A stretch of DNA of 64,000 nt from Clostridium sp. MB40-C1 (GTDB lineage Bacteria; Bacillota; Clostridia; Clostridiales; Clostridiaceae), in the NCBI RefSeq assembly GCF_030913655.1, contig NZ_CP133189.1, positions 1,612,001-1,676,000 of the forward strand, written 5' to 3'. This document shows positions 28,888 to 37,756 of the stretch, piece after piece. The notes beneath the pieces are model-generated. The model did not search any database and was not told where the DNA came from. It worked only from the letters and a program-made list of their open reading frames with translations. Position numbers and translations under genes: made by a program. Position 1 is the stretch's first letter, and each line of letters begins with the position of its first letter.

Positions 28888-30111
28888 TTATTTTTCCTTA
28901 GCCTTTATTAATATATCCTTTTCTTTTAATTCAATATCTGTTACCGCTGTAAATATCATTTGTGCGGAACGAGCTGCATCAATCTTATTCCCGTTCTTAT
29001 CTTTCATATCCCTTAAAGTTACCTCAAAACTATCTGATGATGCTCTTAATATTTCTACTTTTTCTCCTTCAAAAACTCTATTTCTTTGTTCTATTAAAGC
29101 TGTAAAAGTGTCTTTGTCATATTTCTTCACAATACCAACTATATCATAATCCCTTACATATGCTGAAGATTCATAATTTTGTATATTTTCATCTCCAAAA
29201 TAAAATCCCGTTGAATACTCTCTGTGGCTAGGTTTCATTAAATATTCTAGCCATTCTTGTTTAAACTTGTATTCTTTAGGATTTGCTAAATATGCATCTA
29301 AGGCTTCCCTGTAGGCTTTAACTACTGACGCAACATAATATGAACTCTTCATTCTTCCTTCAATTTTAAATGATTGAATTCCAGCCTCAACTAATTCAGG
29401 TATATGTTCAATCATACACATGTCTTTTGAATTTAATATGTAAGTTCCTCTTTCATCTTCATTTATTGGAAAATATTCTCCTGGTCTTTTTTCTTCCACT
29501 ATATAATACTTGTATCTACATGGCTGAGCACAAAGTCCTCTATTTGAATCTCTTCCTGTCATATAGTTTGACAATAAACATCTTCCAGAATATGACATAC
29601 ACATAGCTCCATGCACAAATGCTTCTATTTCACAAGTTTGTGGAAGCTTTTGTCTAATTTCTTTTATTTCTTCTAAAGATAATTCTCTAGCTAAAACAAT
29701 TCTTTTAACTCCTACTTTATGCCAAAATAAACCAGACTTCCAATTTACATTATTAGCTTGTGTACTCAAATGTAATTCCAACTCTGGCACTACTTCTCTT
29801 GCAGTACTTATAATTCCTGGATCAGAAACTATTAAAGCATCTACTCCCATTTCATACAATTCTTTTAAGTAATCTTCTAATTCATCTAAATCTTCATTAT
29901 GAGGAAAAACATTTAGCGTTACATAAACTTTTCTATTTCTATCATGAGCATATTTTAACCCTTCTACTAATGTTTCATTATCAAAGTTGTCTGCTAATGC
30001 TCTTAAGTTTAATTTACTTCCTCCTAAGTATACAGCATCTGCTCCAAAATCAATAGCAGTTTTTAATTTTTCTAAGTTTCCTGCAGGAGCCAATATTTCA
30101 GGTTTATTCAT
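28888..30111 (-). CDS. U32-family peptidase/collagenase-like protein
   Basis: Peptidase U32 family protein, 407 residues. The family signature EAFVHGAMCMSYSGRC, with nearby GRDSNRGLCAQPCRY, is complete; these cysteines bind an Fe-S cluster in hydroxylation relatives (RlhA, UbiU/V). A C-terminal beta-barrel domain with ERNRVFEGEKVEI-like sequence follows. It may therefore be an RNA-modifying enzyme rather than a protease. Start 30111 with AAGGAGG; it overlaps the O-methyltransferase by eight bases, so the pair is an operon. Confidence 0.88.
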   Translation of the reverse strand: MNKPEILAPAGNLEKLKTAIDFGADAVYLGGSKLNLRALADNFDNETLVEGLKYAHDRNRKVYVTLNVFPHNEDLDELEDYLKELYEMGVDALIVSDPGIISTAREVVPELELHLSTQANNVNWKSGLFWHKVGVKRIVLARELSLEEIKEIRQKLPQTCEIEAFVHGAMCMSYSGRCLLSNYMTGRDSNRGLCAQPCRYKYYIVEEKRPGEYFPINEDERGTYILNSKDMCMIEHIPELVEAGIQSFKIEGRMKSSYYVASVVKAYREALDAYLANPKEYKFKQEWLEYLMKPSHREYSTGFYFGDENIQNYESSAYVRDYDIVGIVKKYDKDTFTALIEQRNRVFEGEKVEILRASSDSFEVTLRDMKDKNGNKIDAARSAQMIFTAVTDIELKEKDILIKAKEK

Positions 30112-30760
30112 GAGTATTCCTCCTTGTAGTAACTGCAATACCATCGCCCATAGGTATAACAGAAGTGATAAGTTCTTTATCATTAGAAACTAATTCTAAG
30201 TAAGTTCTCATCCTTTTAACAATTGTTATTTTTCTTCTCTTAACCAGCTCATCAGAAGCTACCATTCCTCTAAACAATACATTGTCCGCTACAATAACAC
30301 CATCTTCATTTAACAATCTTAAACAATGAGGTAAAAAATGATTGTAATGTCCTTTACCCGCATCCATAAAAATCATATCATATTTACCATCTAATCCTTC
30401 TAGAACTTCTAAACAATCACCTTCTAATATTTCAATACTATCTTCAAATCCATATTTTTTTATATTTTCTTTAGCTAACTTTATCATTTCTATATCACGT
30501 TCAATAGTTGTAATCTTACCTATTTCATTTGAAGATAAAGACATCAAAATTGATGAATAACCTATTGCAGTACCTAATTCCAATATTCGCTTAGGTTTAT
30601 TCATAGTAACCATTAACTTTAAAAAATTTGCAACTTCCTTTTGAACAATAGGCACTCTATGTTCCTCTGCATAATCTTCTAATTCTTTTAAAATTCCATC
30701 TTCTTTTGGAATTAAATTTCTTATATATTCAACCATATACTCATGTGCTATTCCGCTCAT
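30104..30760 (-). CDS. SAM-dependent O-methyltransferase (class I)
   Basis: Soluble methyltransferase of the catechol-O-methyltransferase-like group, 218 residues. Motif I is ILELGTAIGYSSILM, an acidic residue follows in TIERD, and KYDMIFMDAGKGHYNHFLPH carries the metal-binding region. Related clostridial and bacillar YrrM proteins act in tRNA wobble uridine methylation (TrmR), which is plausible here. Start 30760 follows GGAGGAAT; an apparent 39-residue extension is a translation of the MITE at 30779-30935 and is rejected. The start codon lies only 19 bases from the MITE. Confidence 0.85.
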   Translation of the reverse strand: MSGIAHEYMVEYIRNLIPKEDGILKELEDYAEEHRVPIVQKEVANFLKLMVTMNKPKRILELGTAIGYSSILMSLSSNEIGKITTIERDIEMIKLAKENIKKYGFEDSIEILEGDCLEVLEGLDGKYDMIFMDAGKGHYNHFLPHCLRLLNEDGVIVADNVLFRGMVASDELVKRRKITIVKRMRTYLELVSNDKELITSVIPMGDGIAVTTRRNTHE

Positions 30761-30778
30761 TAAAATTCCTCCATTTAA

Positions 30779-30935
30779 GGCATATGAAAATAAATAACAA
30801 GTCAAAGATGCGACAGATATTTTGTGAAATACAATGACTTGGGTTCTGCTAATAGTTATTCTATTAGTAGGTTCCAAGGAAGAAGTAGTTCACAAAAAGA
30901 CTAGCATACTGACTAGTTATTTATTTGAATGTGCC
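30779..30935. mobile_element. Family A MITE-like element, copy 3
   Basis: A 157 bp copy with both ends intact: GGCATATGAAAATAAATAAC and TTATTTATTTGAATGTGCC, TAA-flanked. It carries the TTTTGTGAA/TTCACAAAA stem and CTAATAG-TTAT-TCTATTAG tip. It ends 11 bases before the ribosome site of the O-methyltransferase, so it forms most of that transcript's leader. Translation of its minus strand gives a misleading N-terminal extension to that gene. Confidence 0.88.
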
Positions 30936-30974
30936 TAAGTAGACAAAAAAATCATCTTAAACAATGTTACAAGT

Positions 30975-31216
30975 CCTAAATGAAATTTTAGTTTCACCTA
31001 GAACTTGGAATTTATTATTTATATCCATATTGCCACTTACACCCACCTACATTGATGGACGTATTAGCAGCAGTAAGTATAGTACAAATAGGGTTTTTGG
31101 CTTAAGGTGGAGTCTTTAAACTCCACCTTAAGCCTTAGAAACCATTATCCAGGGTCATAGTGCCTCTCATCTTCACCCTATTGAAGATAGAGTATTAGTG
31201 GCGGCACACATCGGAT
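30975..31216 (-). repeat. Family B element, two tandem modules
   Basis: On the minus strand the first module runs from ATCCGATGTGTGCCGCCA and CTAATACTC to CCCTGGATAATGGTTTC and a hairpin whose arms are GGCTTAAGGTGGAGT and ACTCCACCTTAAGCC. A second, diverged module follows (GCTGCTAATACGTCC ... AATATGGATATAAAT) with its own stem (CAAGTTCTA/TAGGACTTG). It abuts the mltG stop. The 30936-31219 gap contains no gene. Confidence 0.65.
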
Positions 31217-31219
31217 AAA

Positions 31220-32224
31220 TTACTTAAATTGTTTTTTATATCTTTCTTTAGCCTTTAAAAAATCTTTATAATTATTGGTAAAATAATGTTTTTCATTATC
31301 TTGTAGTACATAATATATATTTTCTGTATTTTTAGGATTTAGTGCAGCTTTAATAGACGGCTTCCCTGGTGAACATATCGGACCAACTGGAAGACCTTTT
31401 ATCTTATAGGTATTATAGGGTGAATTAACTTTTAAGTCTTTCAAATACAACCTATCTTTATGCTCTCCTAAAGCATATAAAACTGTAGCATCTATTTGAA
31501 GCATCATCTTTCTTTTTAATCTATTAAAAACCACAGATGCAATTTCAGCTCTATCCTCGTCTATTCTAGCCTCTTTTTCCACTATTGATGCAATTATAAC
31601 TATATCTTTTAGATTAGTAATTTCTTTATTCTCTTCTTTTTCAACTTCTTTTAAAACTTCTTCAAATCTATTTAACATAGCAGAAATTATTTTATTAGAT
31701 GAAAAGCTTTTGTCAAACTCATAGGTATCAGGAAATAAATAACCTTCTAAAGGATATTTAGCTTTAATATTAGCTTTAATATTCTCTGGTAATTTATACT
31801 CCTTACAACTTTTAAGAAAATCTTTTTTTGAAACCAAACCTTTTTTTTCTAACAAATCACCTATACGCTCTACATCATATCCTTCAGGAATAGTGACACT
31901 TATCTTCATTCCTTTATTTAATGTGTCCACAAATTCTTTAATTGAAATATCACTAGGAATCACATATTCTCCTGATTTTATAGTAGTATTTAGCTTATTA
32001 TTTTTAATATATATTTTCATTAATTGTTTATTTTTCATTAATCCATCTTTGTTTAATTTATCAATAACATAAAAAAGAGATTCTCCTTTATTTACAACAA
32101 ATTCAACTTTATTGTTTTTGGTAATAAATGGATGGTTAATGTCATTTTTAACCTTTATTAATATCAATAAAACTAGAGCTACTACAATAATTATAACTGC
32201 ACTGAATATCCTCTTCTTATTCAT
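31220..32224 (-). CDS. mltG: Endolytic transglycosylase MltG (YceG)
   Basis: Membrane-anchored lytic transglycosylase that cuts nascent glycan strands, 334 residues. A single transmembrane segment lies at 6-25, followed by a LysM-like region and the YceG domain with catalytic E216 in IVEKEARIDEDR, then DATVLYALGEH and SPYNTYKIKGLPVGPICSPG. Start ATG after GAGGTGA. It follows typA by 21 bases, giving a typA-mltG operon. A family B repeat touches its stop codon. Confidence 0.94.
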   Translation of the reverse strand: MNKKRIFSAVIIIVVALVLLILIKVKNDINHPFITKNNKVEFVVNKGESLFYVIDKLNKDGLMKNKQLMKIYIKNNKLNTTIKSGEYVIPSDISIKEFVDTLNKGMKISVTIPEGYDVERIGDLLEKKGLVSKKDFLKSCKEYKLPENIKANIKAKYPLEGYLFPDTYEFDKSFSSNKIISAMLNRFEEVLKEVEKEENKEITNLKDIVIIASIVEKEARIDEDRAEIASVVFNRLKRKMMLQIDATVLYALGEHKDRLYLKDLKVNSPYNTYKIKGLPVGPICSPGKPSIKAALNPKNTENIYYVLQDNEKHYFTNNYKDFLKAKERYKKQFK

Positions 32225-32245
32225 AAATTCACCTCATAAATAAAT

Positions 32246-34069
32246 TTATTTGTTTCTTGAGGCTCTTTTTCTTTCTGTACTGTCAAGTAAGCTTTTTCTC
32301 ATTCTAATACTCTTAGGGGTAACTTCAACATACTCATCTGAAGCTATAAATTCTATACATTGTTCAAGACTCATTTCTGGTATTGGTACAAGTTTTAAAG
32401 CATCATCTGAACCAGATGATCTTGTATTAGTAAGATGTTTTTTCTTACATACATTAACGTCTATATCATCAGCTCTTGAACACTCTCCTGCTATCATTCC
32501 TGCATAAACTGGTGTTCCTGCCTCTATAAACAATCTTCCTCTTTCTTGAGCATTAAATAATCCATAAGTTACAGCTTCCCCTGTTTCAAAAACTACAAGA
32601 GATCCTCTAGTTCTTTCTGGAATATCTCCTTTATATGGTTCATAAGCTTCAAATACATGGTTCATTATACCATTTCCCTTTGTATCTGTCATAAACTCAT
32701 TTCTAAATCCTATTAACCCTCTTGCAGGTATCTTGAATTCTAATCTAGTGTAGCCATTAACAGCTGATGTCATATTTATCATTTCAGCCTTTCTTGGTCC
32801 AAGTTTTTCCATAACTACACCCATAAATTCTTCTGGAACATCAATAGTTAATAATTCTATTGGTTCTAACTTAACTCCATTTTCTTCATGGTATATAACA
32901 GATGGTTTTGAAACTTGGAATTCATATCCTTCTCTTCTCATAGTTTCAATTAATATAGAAAGATGTAATTCCCCTCTTCCACTAATTTTGAAACGATCTG
33001 GTGAATCAGTTTCTTCTACTTTTAAACTTACATTTGTTTCTAATTCTTTAAAGAATCTATCTCTTAATTGTCTAGATGTAACAAAATCACCTTCTTGACC
33101 TGCAAAAGGAGAATTATTAACCATAAAGTACATGCTAAGAGTAGGTTCATCTATATCCACAAATTCAACTGCTTCTGGACAAGATGTATCTGCTATAGTT
33201 TCTCCTATATTTATATCTGGTATACCAGAAACAGCTACTATTTCCCCTAGTTGAGCTTTATCAACTTCTTCTCTCTTTAATCCATTATAAACATACAAGT
33301 TTGCAGCTCTAACATTTCTTTTAGACCCATCTCTTCCTATTACAGTTACTTGTTGATTCTTTTGTATAGATCCTCTTTCTAATTTACCAATTCCAATTCT
33401 TCCAACATACTCATTATAATCAATTGTAGTGACTAATAATTGAAGAGGTTTGTCTATATACCCTGTTGGAGCCTTAACATTTTTTATAATAGTATCAAAT
33501 AAAGGTTCCATATCCACTTCAGGATCTCCTAATTCTTTCTTAGCATGACCCGCTTTTGCAGAAGCATATACTATTGGAAAATCTAATTGCTCATCATCTG
33601 CACCTAATTCAACAAATAAATCAAAAATTTCATCTATAACCTCTTCTGGTCTTGCATTAGGTTTATCTATTTTATTTATTACAACTATAGGCTTTAAATG
33701 TAATTCCAAAGCTTTTTTTAATACAAATTTAGTTTGTGGCATTGCACCTTCATAAGCATCTACAACTAAAAGAACGCTATCTACCATTTTTAATACACGT
33801 TCAACTTCTCCTCCAAAATCAGCATGTCCTGGAGTATCAATTATATTTATCTTAACTCCATTATAAGAAACAGAAGTATTCTTAGAAAGTATTGTTATTC
33901 CTCTTTCTTTTTCTAAATCATTAGAATCCATTACTCTTTCATCCATTTTTTCATTTTCTCTAAAAACATGGCTTTGCTTTAGCATAGCATCTACTAAAGT
34001 TGTCTTACCATGGTCAACGTGTGCAATAATTGCAATATTCCTTATGTCATTTCTTTCAAATAACTCCAT
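32246..34069 (-). CDS. typA: Translational GTPase TypA/BipA
   Basis: Ribosome-associated GTPase of the elongation-factor family, 607 residues, needed in other species for 50S assembly at low temperature and in stress. The G domain shows [32 protein letters not shown] and NKIDKP. EF-G-like domains and the BipA C-terminal domain with [24 protein letters not shown] complete it. Start ATG follows GGAGGAAG. A promoter at 34166-34194 is very close to a hairpin at 34135-34149. Confidence 0.97.
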   Translation of the reverse strand: MELFERNDIRNIAIIAHVDHGKTTLVDAMLKQSHVFRENEKMDERVMDSNDLEKERGITILSKNTSVSYNGVKINIIDTPGHADFGGEVERVLKMVDSVLLVVDAYEGAMPQTKFVLKKALELHLKPIVVINKIDKPNARPEEVIDEIFDLFVELGADDEQLDFPIVYASAKAGHAKKELGDPEVDMEPLFDTIIKNVKAPTGYIDKPLQLLVTTIDYNEYVGRIGIGKLERGSIQKNQQVTVIGRDGSKRNVRAANLYVYNGLKREEVDKAQLGEIVAVSGIPDINIGETIADTSCPEAVEFVDIDEPTLSMYFMVNNSPFAGQEGDFVTSRQLRDRFFKELETNVSLKVEETDSPDRFKISGRGELHLSILIETMRREGYEFQVSKPSVIYHEENGVKLEPIELLTIDVPEEFMGVVMEKLGPRKAEMINMTSAVNGYTRLEFKIPARGLIGFRNEFMTDTKGNGIMNHVFEAYEPYKGDIPERTRGSLVVFETGEAVTYGLFNAQERGRLFIEAGTPVYAGMIAGECSRADDIDVNVCKKKHLTNTRSSGSDDALKLVPIPEMSLEQCIEFIASDEYVEVTPKSIRMRKSLLDSTERKRASRNK

Positions 34070-34134
34070 TTTACTTCCTCCATCGTTTATCTATTATTTA
34101 ACATTAATTGTATACACAAATAAAAATTGGATAC

Positions 34135-34149
34135 TCAATGTATCCAATT
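34135..34149 (-). terminator. Hairpin with T-run in the typA leader
   Basis: The short palindrome AATTGGATAC...GTATCCAATT is followed by TTTTATTTG on the minus strand, a standard terminator layout. It lies 233 bases past the rnj stop but only about 10-20 bases after the start point predicted for the typA promoter, so it could act on either transcript. Confidence 0.5.
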
Positions 34150-34165
34150 CATACTTACCATATCT

Positions 34166-34194
34166 ATGATAATATTATAAAATTAAAAAGTCAA
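34166..34194 (-). promoter_or_regulatory. Sigma-A-type promoter for typA
   Basis: TTGACT (34189-34194) and TATCAT (34166-34171) are separated by 17 bases on the minus strand. No other promoter-like pair is as good in the 34070-34382 gap, which otherwise shows no gene. Confidence 0.55.
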
Positions 34195-34382
34195 CATTTG
34201 CAGAAAAAAGTTGCTTTTCATCGTCAAAATTAAGGTTTACATTTATGGGGACATCTAACATTTCGGTCACATTTTTCCATAAAACTAAAACCTGACTTCT
34301 GCTTAACTACATCCCATTATTTTAAATAAGATGCAAATTCATATATTTTATCATATATACTTAGATGACTGATACTTCTAAA

Positions 34383-36050
34383 TTATATTTCCATAATTAT
34401 TGGAAGTATCATCGGTTTTCTCTTCGTTCTCTCATATAAAAACATTCTTAACACTTCTTTTACTTTCGATTTTATTACTGCCCATTCCGTAATATGTTTA
34501 TCTTCACATTCCTTTAAGGCATCTCTAACTATTAATCTTGCTTCTTCCATTAAATCTTCTGATTCTCTAACATATACAAATCCTCTAGAAATTATATCTG
34601 GTCCAGCTATAACTTTACCATTTTCTTTAGCAATAGTTACAACTACTGTTAATATACCATCTTGAGATAAATGTCTTCTATCTCTTAAAACAATATTTCC
34701 AACATCTCCAACGCCAAGTCCATCAACAAACACTTGACCAGATGACACAGTCCCACTTTTCTTAATATAGTCTCTAGTTACCTCAATAACATCTCCATTA
34801 TCAGCTATAACAACATTTTTATCTTGCAATCCTAATTTAACTGCTAAATCTCCATGCTGTTTTAACATTCTATACTCCCCATGAACAGGTATGAAAAATT
34901 TTGGTTTTACTAAAGTATGCATTAATTTCAATTCTTCTTGACAAGCGTGCCCCGAAACATGGACATCTGCAAGAGCTTCATATATTACATTAGCTCCCTG
35001 TTTAAATAATTGATTAATAACCTTAGACACTAATTTCTCATTTCCCGGAATAGGTGTTGCTGAAATAATAACCATATCTCCTGGTATAATATTAACTTTC
35101 TTATGATCAGAAGATGCCATTCTAGAGAGAGCAGACATAGGTTCCCCCTGACTTCCCGTAGTAATAATAGTTATTCTGTTACTAGGATATTTTTTTATGT
35201 CATCTATACTTATTAAAGTACCTTCTTCATATTTTAAATATCCTAATTCAGATGCTACTCCAACAATATTTTCCATACTTCTGCCTGAAACCGCAACTTT
35301 TCTTCCAAACTTAGCCGAGGCAGTAATAATCTGTTGGATTCTGTGAATATTAGATGCAAAAGTTGCTACTATTATTCTACCATCTGCCTTTAAGAAAATA
35401 TTTTCAAAGGTTTCACCTACTGTTCTTTCTGACATTGTATAGCCCGGTCTTTCAACATTAGTACTATCCGCCATCATTACTATTACCCCTTCTTTCCCAA
35501 GCTCAGCAAACCTAGCTAAGTCAGCTACTTGGCCATCGATAGGTGTATAGTCTATTTTAAAATCTCCAGTATGTAAAATTATACCTACAGGTGTATGAAT
35601 AGCTATTGCAACTGAATCCGCAATACTATGACTAGTTCTTATAAATTCTAAAGATAAATTATCTAATTTTATTATATCTTTATGTTGTACTCTATATAAT
35701 TTACAAGAGCTTAGAAGTCCATTTTCTTTTAGCCTGTTTTCTACAATACCTAAAGTTAATTTAGTACCATATACAGGCACATTCAATTCCTTTAGAACAT
35801 ATGGTAAGGCCCCAATATGATCTTCATGACCATGAGTTAAAAATATGCCTTTGACTTTATCTCTATTTTTAACTAAGTAACCTATATCAGGTATAACTAC
35901 ATCTATACCTAACATCTCATCATCTGGAAAACTAAGTCCGCAATCTATAACAACTATTTCATTTTTGTATTCAATAGCTGTTAAATTTTTGCCTACTTCA
36001 TTTAATCCGCCTAAAGGAATAATCTTTATTTTATCTTTTTCTCTTCTCAA
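34383..36050 (-). CDS. rnj: Ribonuclease J
   Basis: Metallo-beta-lactamase/beta-CASP ribonuclease with 5' exonuclease and endonuclease activities in RNA decay and maturation. The 555-residue protein carries the zinc-binding HGHEDH at 73-78, the TGDFKID and HVSGHACQEELKL beta-CASP motifs, and the C-terminal domain. TTG at 36050 with GGAGGG seven bases upstream is preferred; an ATG at 36119 overlaps fur by 16 bases and lacks a ribosome site. Only one RNase J is seen in this window. It follows the Fur-family gene by about 53 bases. Confidence 0.94.
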   Translation of the reverse strand: MRREKDKIKIIPLGGLNEVGKNLTAIEYKNEIVVIDCGLSFPDDEMLGIDVVIPDIGYLVKNRDKVKGIFLTHGHEDHIGALPYVLKELNVPVYGTKLTLGIVENRLKENGLLSSCKLYRVQHKDIIKLDNLSLEFIRTSHSIADSVAIAIHTPVGIILHTGDFKIDYTPIDGQVADLARFAELGKEGVIVMMADSTNVERPGYTMSERTVGETFENIFLKADGRIIVATFASNIHRIQQIITASAKFGRKVAVSGRSMENIVGVASELGYLKYEEGTLISIDDIKKYPSNRITIITTGSQGEPMSALSRMASSDHKKVNIIPGDMVIISATPIPGNEKLVSKVINQLFKQGANVIYEALADVHVSGHACQEELKLMHTLVKPKFFIPVHGEYRMLKQHGDLAVKLGLQDKNVVIADNGDVIEVTRDYIKKSGTVSSGQVFVDGLGVGDVGNIVLRDRRHLSQDGILTVVVTIAKENGKVIAGPDIISRGFVYVRESEDLMEEARLIVRDALKECEDKHITEWAVIKSKVKEVLRMFLYERTKRKPMILPIIMEI

Positions 36051-36103
36051 TAACCTACCCTCCTTCTTTATGTTTTTATTTGAATTGTTTTTGTTAATCT
36101 TAT

Positions 36104-36556
36104 TTATTTTTTCAAACATTTACTACAAACTCCATAAAATTTAACACTATGATTTTCTATTTTAAACTCATACTCTTTTTCAACTTTTCTTTCTATTGAA
36201 TCAAGCAAGTCTCCTTCTACTTCTATAACATTACCGCATCTTGTACATATCAAATGATGATGCTGATGTATCTCATCCTCATTTACTAACTCATATCTAT
36301 TACAACCATCATCTAAATTTAATTTACAAATCACATTAATTTCTTCTAACAATTGTATAGTTCTATACACTGTAGCTAATCCTATTTCAGGGCATTCTAT
36401 CTTCACAAGGTCATACAATTCCTCTGCAGTAAGGTGTTTCCCTTTATTATCTATAACCATATTAACAATAGCTCTTCTTTGTGGTGTTAATTTATATCCT
36501 TTTAATTTTAACTTATCTTTTAATTTTTCAATTTGCGTTGGAGACACTTTTGACAT
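36104..36556 (-). CDS. Fur-family metal-responsive repressor
   Basis: Fur/Zur/PerR-family repressor, 150 residues. The winged helix includes LTPQRRAIVNMVIDN and GLATVYRTIQLLEE. Metal ligands are HQHHHLICTRCGN and the C-terminal CSKC, the two CxxC pairs of the structural zinc site. Whether iron, zinc or peroxide is sensed cannot be read directly. Its promoter is flanked by a 7-1-7 Fur-type box at 36641-36655, which suggests an iron regulator with autoregulation. It precedes rnj. Confidence 0.88.
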   Translation of the reverse strand: MSKVSPTQIEKLKDKLKLKGYKLTPQRRAIVNMVIDNKGKHLTAEELYDLVKIECPEIGLATVYRTIQLLEEINVICKLNLDDGCNRYELVNEDEIHQHHHLICTRCGNVIEVEGDLLDSIERKVEKEYEFKIENHSVKFYGVCSKCLKK

Positions 36557-36610
36557 TTTAATACCTCACTTTGAAAAACATAATAATATAATATTTTATA
36601 GTTTAAATTT

Positions 36611-36655
36611 AGTTTAATATTATTTTATCATTTTGTCAATTGATAATCATTATTA
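36611..36655 (-). promoter_or_regulatory. Promoter of the Fur-family gene with Fur-type box
   Basis: TTGACA (36634-36639) and TAAACT (36611-36616) are separated by 17 bases on the minus strand. Directly upstream of the -35 box, TGATAAT-C-ATTATTA (36641-36655) matches the 7-1-7 Fur consensus TGATAAT-N-ATTATCA with one mismatch. Confidence 0.6.
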
Positions 36656-36666
36656 TTTTTTTACAT

Positions 36667-36933
36667 CTAGTTAAGATTGTCACTTTCCATACTTAATGTC
36701 TCATAGGCTTCAGTAATCATTCTAAATTCCTCATCATCTTCAATAGTTACAAATACATCTTCTCCATTTGTATCTTTATCTATTCTAAAAGCTATAGCTT
36801 CATCTTCTTCGGTATCTACTGGGATTACTATTACATATTCTTTATCTTCTATGTCAAATTTCATTAATAACTCAAATTCAACTTCACTACCATCTTCATC
36901 TTTTAATACTATAGTATCAAACTCTTCGTTCAT
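36667..36933 (-). CDS. yrzB: DUF1292 family protein (YrzB-like)
   Basis: Acidic 88-residue protein of the DUF1292/YrzB family, function unknown. VLKDEDGSEVEFELLMKFDIEDKEYVIVIP is the recognised core. Start at 36933 is chosen because AGGAGTG lies upstream; an earlier in-frame GTG lies within that site. It is the last gene of ireB-ruvX-yrzB, 14 bases after ruvX, a cluster conserved across Firmicutes. Confidence 0.9.
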   Translation of the reverse strand: MNEEFDTIVLKDEDGSEVEFELLMKFDIEDKEYVIVIPVDTEEDEAIAFRIDKDTNGEDVFVTIEDDEEFRMITEAYETLSMESDNLN

Positions 36934-36947
36934 TATTATCACTCCTT

Positions 36948-37355
36948 TTATAAACTATCTAAATACCCCTGTAATATATATACTGCAGCTACTTTGTCAA
37001 CTATTTTTTTTCGTTTTGCTCTCGATAAATCTGCTTCAAGCATAGCTCTATGGGCAGCAGAAGTTGAAAGTCTCTCATCCCACATTTTTATTGGAAGAGT
37101 GATATCTTGTTTTAATAATTCACAAAATTTCAAAACCTTCTCTCCTTGTTCTCCCACTGTACCATTCATATTTTTAGGAAATCCACAAAGTATATTTTCC
37201 ACTTCATATTCTTTGCATATTTTCTGCAACTCTTCAATATCACTTTTTATGTTTTTTCTTCTAATTGTAGTTATACCTTGTGCAGTTAGTCCCAAAGGAT
37301 CACTTATAGCAACTCCTATTGTTCTATCTCCAACATCTAATCCTAGTACTCTCAT
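36948..37355 (-). CDS. ruvX: Holliday junction resolvase-like/pre-16S rRNA nuclease YqgF (RuvX)
   Basis: RNase H-fold nuclease of 135 residues, implicated in pre-16S rRNA 5' processing and possibly junction resolution. [22 protein letters not shown] carries the first catalytic aspartate; the second acidic site is [12 protein letters not shown] and the last is [18 protein letters not shown]. Start at 37355 follows GAGGAG. It lies between ireB and yrzB. Confidence 0.95.
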   Translation of the reverse strand: MRVLGLDVGDRTIGVAISDPLGLTAQGITTIRRKNIKSDIEELQKICKEYEVENILCGFPKNMNGTVGEQGEKVLKFCELLKQDITLPIKMWDERLSTSAAHRAMLEADLSRAKRKKIVDKVAAVYILQGYLDSL

Positions 37356-37397
37356 ATAGTTTCTCCTCACAGATATATTATACGTAATGTTAAAATA

Positions 37398-37419
37398 AAA
37401 ATGCCCAAAAGGGCATTTT
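37398..37419 (-). terminator. Terminator between ireB and ruvX
   Basis: AAAATGCCC and GGGCATTTT pair across four bases immediately beyond the ireB stop, followed by TTATTTTAAC on the minus strand. It should reduce read-through into ruvX. Confidence 0.7.
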
Positions 37420-37672
37420 ATTTAATTGACAAATAAGCTTTTAGAACTTCTTCAAGAATTTCATCTCTTTCCAATTTTCTAACTAAAGCTCTTGCTCCAT
37501 TATAGTTAGTAATGTAAGTAGGATCACCTGAAATTAAATATCCGACCAATTGGTTAATAGGATTATATCCTTTTTCTTTTAAAGAGTCATTTACTTGTGT
37601 CAAAATAGTTCTTGTTAAATCCTTTTTGTTTTTAGGAATATCAAATTGCATTGTATTTTGATCAATACCCAT
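37418..37672 (-). CDS. IreB family regulatory protein (UPF0297)
   Basis: An 84-residue protein of the IreB/UPF0297 family. In Enterococcus, IreB is a substrate of the PASTA kinase IreK and affects cephalosporin resistance. The whole sequence matches the family: [18 protein letters not shown], then [20 protein letters not shown] and [19 protein letters not shown]. It lies directly downstream of alaS, its usual place in Firmicutes. Start ATG with AAGGTGA upstream. Confidence 0.93.
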   Translation of the reverse strand: MGIDQNTMQFDIPKNKKDLTRTILTQVNDSLKEKGYNPINQLVGYLISGDPTYITNYNGARALVRKLERDEILEEVLKAYLSIK

Positions 37673-37756
37673 AACTGCTTCACCTTCCTTTTGAGATATG
37701 CAGCCTAAATTATTTATCTTTAAACTTATTATAAACTAAATTAAATAAAAAGTACA

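Noticed and set aside
30761-30877. 39-residue N-terminal extension of the O-methyltransferase
   Set aside because: It is a reading of the minus strand of the MITE; the methyltransferase family starts after it.
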